DNA from: a virus
Direction: 5' to 3' (one strand)
IMG/VR virus record: IMGVR_UViG_3300025769_000867
Location: 1 to 23,452 of that record
Length of the DNA stretch: 23,452 nt
Both the position numbers and the translations under genes were made by a program. Of this stretch, positions 1-6,505 are shown one piece after another. The number at the start of each line of letters is the position of its first letter. Position 1 is the stretch's first letter. The notes below the pieces were generated by a model. That model did no database searches, was not told the DNA's origin, and saw only the letters and a program-made list of their open reading frames with translations.

Positions 1-829
1 TACTTATAAATAAATTATCAGTATTATAGTCAAATATAAACCCATCTGAACTGTCGGGGATGTTGTCTCCGTTGAAGTAGACTACTTCTTTGTCTAGACC
101 AGTAAGTGAGGTCCCCCCAGTCCCATAGGATCCTGTATGGTAAAATCTACCTGATTGGGTATCGTATACTACTACGTTAGGGTGGGTCCCGTCGTCATAT
201 GAAGTAGAAGCATGGAGTCCACCAACATCTATGGTAGCTGTAGTAATAGCCCCATTGTCTGTGACTTGTTGGAGATTTAAACTGGCTGAAATTTTTATGT
301 CCGGATCTGATGTGTTAATGGTGATACCTGTCCCTTCTGAGATTGTGATAGCTCCGCCAAACCCATTTACTGATACTACATTACCTACTCCACCCGCAAA
401 TGAAGTAAATGTTGTAGTGAAGGCAGCAAAAGTATTACTTATGCTACTACTTAAACTAGAGGTTTGGTCTAAAACATAGGTTTCTGTAGCGTATCCGTCC
501 AAGCTAGCAGTAACTACACTAAATGTAATAGTATCATTACCATTATCAGTTATATTAACATTATCTCCCTCAGCTAAAGTAAGGTTACCTGTAAGGTTAT
601 TTAGCCCAGTAACTCCAGATGTTCCACCACCTAATCCACTACTAGCTGTATAGTGGAATTCTCCTGTAGAGGGGTTGTAGGTAACTACATTGGCTAAATT
701 TTGTTGGGTTAAGCTAGCGGTTAAACCGCTAGAAGCAGAAATAGTTGATGCTGTTATATTAGTAGTAACATATAAACTATTTAATTCCGCATCGGAACCT
801 GATTGTATGAGTTTTCTCCAATTTGGCAT
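1..829 (-). CDS. Tail fibre-type structural protein, 3' end cut by window edge
   Basis: The frame is open from an ATG at 829 to the left edge, giving 276 visible residues and no stop. It begins MPNWRKLIQSGSDAE, which matches the opening of the 777-residue fibre protein at 2984-5317 (MGEWKKVLVSGSDIE). The body is rich in Ser, Thr, Gly and Asn. It carries two copies of a motif of the form V-x-Y-[DN]-x-x-[ST]-G-x-[FH]-[YH]-[YH]-T, once near residue 50 and once near residue 225, followed by Gly-rich linkers. Such low-complexity beta-rich proteins with an N-terminal W-[RK]-K-SGSD motif are common among tail fibre or baseplate appendage proteins of marine phages, so a virion surface role is inferred. 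It follows the 49-residue gene after an 83-base gap. The receptor-binding end lies outside the window, so its exact role is unknown. Confidence 0.75.
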   Translation of the reverse strand, partial: MPNWRKLIQSGSDAELNSLYVTTNITASTISASSGLTASLTQQNLANVVTYNPSTGEFHYTASSGLGGGTSGVTGLNNLTGNLTLAEGDNVNITDNGNDTITFSVVTASLDGYATETYVLDQTSSLSSSISNTFAAFTTTFTSFAGGVGNVVSVNGFGGAITISEGTGITINTSDPDIKISASLNLQQVTDNGAITTATIDVGGLHASTSYDDGTHPNVVVYDTQSGRFYHTGSYGTGGTSLTGLDKEVVYFNGDNIPDSSDGFIFDYNTDNLFIS

Positions 830-912
830 ATATCTTTAATATTGTGGTTGGTTACACCAATTGTGCGGTGCCCACTTCCCTTATGGGCCAACAATGTTTT
901 TTCTATAACTTA
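830..912 (-). other. 83-base intergenic spacer with small inverted repeats
   Basis: This is the longest non-coding gap in the left part of the window, between the 49-residue gene and the partial fibre gene. It holds a 5-bp inverted repeat TTGGT/ACCAA at 848-860 with a 3-base loop, and a second short one, GCCCA/TGGGC, at 70-74 and 84-88 of the 800 block (870-888). Just before the ATG at 829 the minus strand reads AATATTAAAGATATA, a degenerate relative of the leader motif seen elsewhere. The hairpins are short and lack a clean T-tract, so this may be a weak terminator, a leader structure or nothing. Confidence 0.3.
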
Positions 913-1062
913 TTATTTAACTTCTTTTAATGTATCTAATTTGTCTTCAAATTTTTTAAGTACCCCTGATACCATATGGGCATCTCTTCCATAAATTTGG
1001 ACATTTTGGATTGCTGCTATGACAAACTGGACTTCTTGGGGGTCTAATCTTAGTTGTAACAT
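913..1062 (-). CDS. Small helical protein of unknown function (49 aa), fibre-linked
   Basis: An ATG at 1062 opens a 49-codon frame ending in TAA at 913-915. The protein is predicted to be mostly helical and charged, with no signal peptide or membrane segment. From residue 10 it reads EVQFVIAAIQNVQIYGRDA, which aligns without gaps to EAQYLLGLIARSEFKGQDV in the 66-residue protein at 5310-5510 (same E, Q, I, G and D, similar residues between). Both small genes sit directly before a fibre gene that starts with a W-[RK]-K-SGSD motif, so they look like paralogues tied to the fibres, perhaps as chaperones or small structural subunits. The start is 17 bases after the stop of the 630-residue gene, and a GATATTTATA motif lies 28 bases upstream. 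The function is not known. Confidence 0.7.
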   Translation of the reverse strand: MLQLRLDPQEVQFVIAAIQNVQIYGRDAHMVSGVLKKFEDKLDTLKEVK

Positions 1063-1079
1063 TTTTGTAGTATTTTTAA

Positions 1080-2972
1080 TTACGCGTATATATAAATATC
1101 GTTGGCTGCTGTATCTACATACATTTGTCCGACAGAGGTATTATTATCTCCATTTCCAAAGTTGGGTGGGGCTCCTGTAGGGGGGGCTGTTGAGGCACTA
1201 ACTGTTACTATATAGTCGATTGTTCCTGATACTGTTATGTTAGTGTCGTTAGAGCCTACTGAGCTGCTTTGGGCTATCATCCATCGGTTAGTACTTTCTT
1301 CATAAAATAAAGCAGAACCAGATCCACTAGAATCTGTTTGAACTACAATACCACCTTCGTGTATACCTCCAACAGATCCGCTATTTAATAAAATAAATCT
1401 ATCTTCAACACGCAAGTTTGAAACTTGCAGTTCAGTAGCCTCCCCATAAACATATAAATTACCTCTGACCGTTAAGTCTCCCCCACCTGAATCATCATCT
1501 ATAACCAATCCATTAAATCCTGATTGAGTTTGGGCACTAAGGAGATAAGGCTCCAGCATTGAACCAGTTTCTGCTTCTGTTATATAGGAACTAGTAGCTG
1601 ATGTAAGGTTATCTATAGAGATTGAGTTAGCACCTACTGTTAAAGTAAGGTTAGTTAGAGAGGTAGATGAAGCAAAATATGCACTTGATGTGTAAGCCAA
1701 ATTACCATCAGCATCAGTAGTAACTACTTTAGTGAGGGTATCTTCTTCTGGGAGGGAGATTATTCGGAGGGAACCACTTATAGTGGTGTTGCTGTTTTGT
1801 CTATTTACTTTAAAGGCTTCAGAAGAAACTGCGGTACCTATAGAACCAGATTTATATATTATGAATGAGTCAGAGTCTGATTTAAAATTGTAGTATGCGG
1901 GTGAAGGCCCATAAAATATAAAGGCATCTTGTCTAAAATTGGAAATGGGTCCGTTTGATCCTGAAAAAGCCCAAGAAGTAGCATGGGGCATGTTTATAAG
2001 AAAACTTTCGGCGACACCATCTACTAATTCAGTACCCCCTATTCTAATAGCATTATGAGTATTGCTAGGTAAACTAGAAGAACTTACAACCAATCCAGAA
2101 CCTGTTATATTTATTTCGGGTATCTCAAATAATTCAGGCACCAACCCCTCAGCAAAGCTAGAAGTTCCATATAAACTACCTGTTATACCATTGGTAACTT
2201 CAATAGAACCTGTTACAATTACTGTAGGGGAAGAACCACTTACTAGGAGGGAGCCTGTGATAACAGCATTACCTTCAAACGGGAAACCTTCTCCTCCCCC
2301 ACTTCCACCTAAAGTCCCGTCAGATATTTGGCTTTGAAGGGTTCTACCTACATATTGATAAGCACTTAACCAAACATATTGGGAGATACCAGGAGCTACA
2401 CTATTATTGACAAAAGATAAAACACCTGTTTTATAATCAAATACATAATTTGCAGCTTCTACAGCCCCACTCCCCCCATCACCTGGTTGGGCATCATTAG
2501 AAGTTATATATACTCTTACATTGTAGCCTGCTGGGTTGTTTTCGGCATTGGCCAAAGATATATCTAATCCACCGAACTTAGGGGACAAAAAATTGGTGAC
2601 TTGGGATTCGTGTATAAGTTGTTCAGATGTGTTAGATAGAGATCCTGTAAGGAAAAACCAAGTTTCATACTTATTACTTACAGCAGTAGATCCGGGGGTT
2701 AATTTCTTTTGAAACCAATATTTAGCTATTGGTAAGTCATTTTCTCCTGAAAGTGATGGATCTACTACACTAGCAGACACTATTAGCCCATCTTGGGATG
2801 ATCCACTAAAGGGTAAACTAGAAGTTGGGATATATCTAGTATCAGTGAATATCTCATTAGAACCTATGCTGAGGACTGAGGTGAATGCTTCTTGGGCATC
2901 ACCAATTTGATTGGTAGTATACCTTCTGTCTTGGAGTTTCCTATTACTAAAAGAAGAGCTTATAAATGCCAT
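1080..2972 (-). CDS. Tail fibre / appendage structural protein (630 aa)
   Basis: This long frame encodes a Ser/Thr/Gly-rich protein without membrane segments or a signal peptide. The first ~230 residues look like a distinct head domain (MAFISSSFSNRKLQDRRYT and onward). A Gly-rich hinge (GGSGGGEG) follows, then repeated short beta-type units such as ITGSLLVSGSS and GSLYGTSSFAE. Near residue 430 is a TTDADGNLAYTSSAY unit. Near residues 520-590 is a block of the type DLTVRGNLYVYGEATELQVSN followed by EDRFILLNSG and a FYEESTNRWMI unit, a pattern I associate with trimeric fibres and appendages of myoviruses. It lies 11 bases after the 777-residue gene, in the fibre cluster. A virion fibre is likely; the exact position on the particle is not shown by sequence. 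Its last codons contain a GATATTTATA motif that may serve the next gene. Confidence 0.78.
   Translation of the reverse strand: MAFISSSFSNRKLQDRRYTTNQIGDAQEAFTSVLSIGSNEIFTDTRYIPTSSLPFSGSSQDGLIVSASVVDPSLSGENDLPIAKYWFQKKLTPGSTAVSNKYETWFFLTGSLSNTSEQLIHESQVTNFLSPKFGGLDISLANAENNPAGYNVRVYITSNDAQPGDGGSGAVEAANYVFDYKTGVLSFVNNSVAPGISQYVWLSAYQYVGRTLQSQISDGTLGGSGGGEGFPFEGNAVITGSLLVSGSSPTVIVTGSIEVTNGITGSLYGTSSFAEGLVPELFEIPEINITGSGLVVSSSSLPSNTHNAIRIGGTELVDGVAESFLINMPHATSWAFSGSNGPISNFRQDAFIFYGPSPAYYNFKSDSDSFIIYKSGSIGTAVSSEAFKVNRQNSNTTISGSLRIISLPEEDTLTKVVTTDADGNLAYTSSAYFASSTSLTNLTLTVGANSISIDNLTSATSSYITEAETGSMLEPYLLSAQTQSGFNGLVIDDDSGGGDLTVRGNLYVYGEATELQVSNLRVEDRFILLNSGSVGGIHEGGIVVQTDSSGSGSALFYEESTNRWMIAQSSSVGSNDTNITVSGTIDYIVTVSASTAPPTGAPPNFGNGDNNTSVGQMYVDTAANDIYIYA
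1091..1100 (-). promoter_or_regulatory. Leader motif GATATTTATA before the 49-residue gene
   Basis: The minus strand reads GATATTTATA, 28 bases before the ATG at 1062, within the last codons of the 630-residue fibre gene. It matches the motif before the 84-residue gene (17853-17863), which has nearly the same spacing of 29 bases. It could also be coincidental coding sequence. Confidence 0.35.
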
Positions 2973-2983
2973 ATTATATTATA

Positions 2984-5317
2984 TTATAAGTTTGTTGTTA
3001 TTAAGGTAATAGGGGTTGGGTCTCCTTTGTATCGAATAACTAACCAAAATTTAGTGTAGGTACTGTCTAAGAATAACCCTTGGGCTGCATTGACTTTTAC
3101 AGTATATGTAGGGTTTGATGTTCCTGAAATGGTTCTTCCAGTATTACCTCTAATATCGATGCTGTTTGAAAATGGGTTAAGTTGGGTATTAGTTGAGGTA
3201 ATTCCAATCCCGATATTATCATCAGATTGATTTATGTCAATTAACTTATCAGGGTCGCTCTCAAAGATGATACCTAAAGATATACCATTTGTAGCACTAT
3301 CCCAATTTTGTATATTAGTTGTGCTAATATTATTAAATTGAATAGTAAAACTATTTAAAGTATTGACTCCACTTAATCCACTATCAAATTCTCTTATATA
3401 CCAATAATACCCAGATGCATCATAATAACCAGAGGCTTGGTGCCAGTACTTGTAAGTTCCCCCAGGTGTAATTAAAAATCCAGGTTTTACTTGAAGGGCT
3501 CTAGGATTATTTTGAGCTAGGTTAGATCCACTATTATAGATATTAGAGGTATTTCCTAAATCTAAATTAGTTGTGCTATCAATAGAAGATCCATTTAATT
3601 GGACTCTACGAACTTCATCTTCAAAGTATTCGTTTTTAGTATTACTAGAATTAGTGGCTGTAGGGTTATGGTAAGCCATAGTTCCTGAGGCAAGTGGTTG
3701 GCCAAAAGTCCCGGCATTGAAGAAGTTAAATGATGTGTTTTCAAGAACCTGATTACTATTGCGGTTGTATGCTGAAGCAGTAATACCAAACCCTAAATCT
3801 GAGGAGAATCCGTTTTGGATTATGTTATCACTATTCCCAGCATTGAATGTAAGGGTTCTACTAGTTTTGAGCACATCAGTTCGAGCTGGGATTTGGCCTG
3901 CACTTCTAGGGGTGGTAGATGTGGTTGAAATGTACACAAAAGAGTCACCACTAATAGCACCATTCAACATGTCTTGGTCTGTGTCATTTAGGGTTATTTT
4001 GTTATCATTACCTATAACACTCCATATAACGGTACCTTCATGGTATAATGGGTCAAATACTCCAGAGCTAGTAACTTGGATATTATAAGTAGCAGATACT
4101 AAATAAGGGGCACCCGATAATGAATTAGAAATCGCTGTAAGAGAACTTGAAGCAAAAATATGATTTATGGTATTTGTAGGGATATTATTGTTTAAGGCAG
4201 TTGTATCTGCATAAAATATTTCTTTACTTCTAGTCTTAAAAGAAGAATACTCACTAGATCCTGAAGCTATAGCTATAGAGGAGGTTATTTGATAGTATCC
4301 TATAGATTCAGTTATGTTAGCGAAAGATATTCCACCATTATACAGATCAGCTTGAAGAATTGAAACAAATTTACCATCCTGGTAAGCAGGGGGTATTATT
4401 AGAGGGTTAACGGTAGGGACTTCTCCTACATATAAACCATTTGATGATCCTGGGCCTGCTTGGGAAAGGAGAGATTCTTGGGAGGTTGTTGCCGTTGGGG
4501 TTTTATCAGATTGAGAAGAAAATAACCAGCTTTGGGAAGCTGATACATAAAAGGTATCCCCTAGTGATCCTAAATTAAAAGTCCCTACAGAAGAAGATAC
4601 TATAGTATCCCCACCAGCAGCTGAGGAGTATTTAATATTGTACTCACTGTCTGTGTATATGGTGGATATTCCATTAAATAGTACAGTTCCACTTGAGGCA
4701 AATCCTTTATCTCTTATATAAGCAACAATAGGATTAAGAGCTGATTGGGGTACCCTCCCGGGGGGGCTTGTTCCAATATCATCATGATTCGTATCTACAA
4801 CTTCTGATATGTTTTGGTAATATTCAGTATTAGGAGAAGCATCTGGGGCTGAAGCGCTGAGGAGACCTGCTATGAAGCGTAGTATCTCGGATGTGTTGGT
4901 GTTGGCATCAAAATTGTTGAAGTAAGAACCTTCTAAGTTATCTTTCCATCCATTACTTTTAGGGTAACCTACATTGTGGTTGTATGAATAAAGAGATTCA
5001 GACAAAAGTACAGAATAAATTTGATTCCCACTACCCCCACCACTAAAGGAAGAAGTCCCAGTCCCGGATTGGGAAGGGGAGGTTTGTAAAATAGAACCTG
5101 TAATTTGTAATGTATTTGCAGTATTATAGTAATCTCCTTGATCAACAAAAATACCTCCTCCCCCACCTAACCCATCTGAGGAAGTATAATGTAAAGCACC
5201 ACTTTGGGTATCATATACTACTATATGGGATTGGGAAGCTTCACTTAACCCACTAGCCGTTATTTGTCTTACTTCAATATCTGATCCAGATACTAAAACT
5301 TTTTTCCATTCACCCAT
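2984..5317 (-). CDS. Large tail fibre / appendage structural protein (777 aa)
   Basis: The start ATG at 5317 overlaps the stop of the 66-residue gene by eight bases (ATGGGTGA), which suggests translational coupling. The protein opens with MGEWKKVLVSGSDIE and then a VVYDTQSGALHYTSSDGLGG segment, both echoed in the partial fibre at 1-829. The rest is rich in Asn, Ser, Thr and Gly with scattered aromatic beta segments and no membrane helix. A C-terminal ~200-residue region (from about residue 570), containing a Tyr/Trp-rich stretch (YYDASGYYWYIREFD), may be a separate globular domain. The composition, length and location next to other fibre-like genes point to a virion fibre or baseplate appendage. 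No catalytic motif was recognised, and assignment to a named T4 fibre is not possible from sequence alone. Confidence 0.78.
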   Translation of the reverse strand: MGEWKKVLVSGSDIEVRQITASGLSEASQSHIVVYDTQSGALHYTSSDGLGGGGGIFVDQGDYYNTANTLQITGSILQTSPSQSGTGTSSFSGGGSGNQIYSVLLSESLYSYNHNVGYPKSNGWKDNLEGSYFNNFDANTNTSEILRFIAGLLSASAPDASPNTEYYQNISEVVDTNHDDIGTSPPGRVPQSALNPIVAYIRDKGFASSGTVLFNGISTIYTDSEYNIKYSSAAGGDTIVSSSVGTFNLGSLGDTFYVSASQSWLFSSQSDKTPTATTSQESLLSQAGPGSSNGLYVGEVPTVNPLIIPPAYQDGKFVSILQADLYNGGISFANITESIGYYQITSSIAIASGSSEYSSFKTRSKEIFYADTTALNNNIPTNTINHIFASSSLTAISNSLSGAPYLVSATYNIQVTSSGVFDPLYHEGTVIWSVIGNDNKITLNDTDQDMLNGAISGDSFVYISTTSTTPRSAGQIPARTDVLKTSRTLTFNAGNSDNIIQNGFSSDLGFGITASAYNRNSNQVLENTSFNFFNAGTFGQPLASGTMAYHNPTATNSSNTKNEYFEDEVRRVQLNGSSIDSTTNLDLGNTSNIYNSGSNLAQNNPRALQVKPGFLITPGGTYKYWHQASGYYDASGYYWYIREFDSGLSGVNTLNSFTIQFNNISTTNIQNWDSATNGISLGIIFESDPDKLIDINQSDDNIGIGITSTNTQLNPFSNSIDIRGNTGRTISGTSNPTYTVKVNAAQGLFLDSTYTKFWLVIRYKGDPTPITLITTNL

Positions 5318-5510
5318 TTACCTTATAATTTAGATCTTTAATAATTTCTTGTAATTTGAATGCTAAAGTATAGACTACTTGAACATCCTGTCCTTTAAAT
5401 TCGGACCTAGCTATTAATCCCAACAAATATTGAGCTTCTTCAACTGTAAAAGGGGAAGATTTAGGAACTTCAGCAGTTCCTGTTTGTTTAAGTTCTTTAA
5501 GTGTAGCCAT
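5310..5510 (-). CDS. Small helical protein of unknown function (66 aa), fibre-linked
   Basis: The frame is open from 5549, but the likely start is the ATG at 5510 (MATLKELKQTG). The longer version would overlap the end of the previous gene and its leader motif, and residues before this Met look non-conserved. The protein is 66 residues, mostly helical, with no membrane segment. Residues 25-43 (EAQYLLGLIARSEFKGQDV) align without gaps to residues 10-28 of the 49-residue protein at 913-1062. Both precede a fibre gene with the same N-terminal motif, so the pair looks like a duplicated two-gene unit. The stop overlaps the next start by eight bases. An ATATTTATC motif lies about 17 bases upstream. 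The function is unknown; a fibre chaperone or small fibre-associated subunit is a guess. Confidence 0.72.
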   Translation of the reverse strand: MATLKELKQTGTAEVPKSSPFTVEEAQYLLGLIARSEFKGQDVQVVYTLAFKLQEIIKDLNYKVNG

Positions 5511-5527
5511 AAAACTTGTTATTTTAT

Positions 5528-5537
5528 GATAAATATT
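5528..5537 (-). promoter_or_regulatory. Leader motif variant AATATTTATC before the 66-residue gene
   Basis: The minus strand carries AATATTTATC overlapping the TAA stop of the 115-residue gene and ending 17 bases before the ATG at 5510. It has one mismatch at the end of the shared motif. Confidence 0.4.
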
Positions 5538-5883
5538 ACGAGTAACCAAAATAAAATTCGTTTGATTTATAAATCATACCTCCTTCTTTAACAGTAGGAA
5601 AACTATTTCTAACTGACATGATTGGGATACCATTATTATCAATGAGAAAATAATTAGTGGAAGCATTAGTATTTTGGACTTTGAATATGTCTTCTGATGA
5701 GTTGTATTGTTTTACTGTAAGAGAAGAAGTAACAGTTACAGGAAGACTCCCACTGTTTCCTATGTGGGTGTCATATACAATCCACCCACTTGAGCTTTGG
5801 ATAGCAGCAAGGCTAAAGTCAATGTCTCCTATACCACCTCCCCCGGTACCTCCACTTGTATCTATAATAAACCTTTCTGCCAT
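5536..5883 (-). CDS. Small fibre-like structural protein (115 aa)
   Basis: The protein begins MAERFIIDTSGGTGGGG, then has a Gly-rich linker and a WIVYDTHIGNSGSLPVTVTS segment that resembles the V-Y-D-x-x-x-G unit of the two large fibre proteins. The C-terminal half has a KVQNTNASTNYFLIDNNG segment of a beta-structure type often seen in phage fibre modules. No membrane segment or enzymatic motif is visible. It is separated from the 201-residue gene upstream by 16 bases that hold an AATATTTATA motif, which ends seven bases before this ATG, and it is followed by the small helical gene. It probably belongs to the fibre or appendage set; the specific role is unknown. Confidence 0.68.
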   Translation of the reverse strand: MAERFIIDTSGGTGGGGIGDIDFSLAAIQSSSGWIVYDTHIGNSGSLPVTVTSSLTVKQYNSSEDIFKVQNTNASTNYFLIDNNGIPIMSVRNSFPTVKEGGMIYKSNEFYFGYS

Positions 5884-5890
5884 GGTCTAA

Positions 5891-5900
5891 TATAAATATT
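5891..5900 (-). promoter_or_regulatory. Leader motif AATATTTATA before the 115-residue gene
   Basis: AATATTTATA on the minus strand, ending seven bases before the ATG at 5883, abutting the stop of the previous gene. It lies in a 16-base gap that is otherwise featureless. Confidence 0.5.
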
Positions 5901-6505
5901 TAAGGTTTATAGTACTTTAAATAATCTTGATTGAGGTATTGGCCAAGGCCATAAAACTTTTCTTGTTTTTCTTTTAATGCAACTATATTACTATTTGTTG
6001 AAGCTACTACTTTAGGATCTCCTGTTATACTCCAAGGTATATTGAATGGTATCCAAGGTTTAAAATCAATTGTTGGATCTTTTTTGAGCAGTCTATCGTA
6101 ATCTTTTTTAGATATTTCTAAATAAGTAAATTCATTTCCTCGCTTGCAAAAATACCTCCTAAACTCACCTAACTTGTAGTCGTCTTGTGTTGGTGTAGTG
6201 TATTTCAATTGCGGGATATCTCGTGTAATACCCATGTCAACACCCTTTAGTATACCATACTCATAACTAGCTAGATCGTTGGTTATATACACTTTACTTG
6301 ATAAGCCTGATGGAATCTCACCGTATTCAGTGATTCGAATCAGTGGGTATACTGGGGTATCGTCTGGGTTTTTGCCTGAGAATGTGCCGCCTGTGTAGGT
6401 TTTGTGGTAATAACCTACATAGTTAGGGTTTACCCCATCAATATAATATTCTCCCCCAGGTGTGTAGAGGTTGGTTTGTATTCTATTTTTGGGGATATAA
6501 GCCAT
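5900..6505 (-). CDS. Virion-associated protein of unknown function (201 aa)
   Basis: The ATG at 6505 follows directly on the stop of the hub gene (TAAATG). The protein is Tyr- and Pro-rich at the N-terminus (MAYIPKNRIQTNLYTPGGEY), with a GYYHKTYTGGTFSGKNPDD segment near residue 31 and a charged, mixed helix/strand C-terminus. No signal peptide or membrane helix is visible. I recognise the general style of the TYTGGTFSGKNPDD motif from phage structural clusters but cannot attach a proven function. Its place between the baseplate hub gene and the fibre genes suggests a baseplate or fibre-attachment component. This is inference from position only. Confidence 0.7.
   Translation of the reverse strand: MAYIPKNRIQTNLYTPGGEYYIDGVNPNYVGYYHKTYTGGTFSGKNPDDTPVYPLIRITEYGEIPSGLSSKVYITNDLASYEYGILKGVDMGITRDIPQLKYTTPTQDDYKLGEFRRYFCKRGNEFTYLEISKKDYDRLLKKDPTIDFKPWIPFNIPWSITGDPKVVASTNSNIVALKEKQEKFYGLGQYLNQDYLKYYKP

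Noticed and set aside
5511-5549. Start of the small helical gene at 5549 (79 residues)
   Set aside because: This start overlaps the preceding stop codon and the leader motif. The ATG at 5510 gives a more typical protein.
5891-5900. TATAAATA on the plus strand here and at other leaders as T4-type late promoters reading rightward
   Set aside because: There are no plus-strand genes for them to drive. The consistent position before minus-strand starts means the motif serves those genes, in the opposite orientation.
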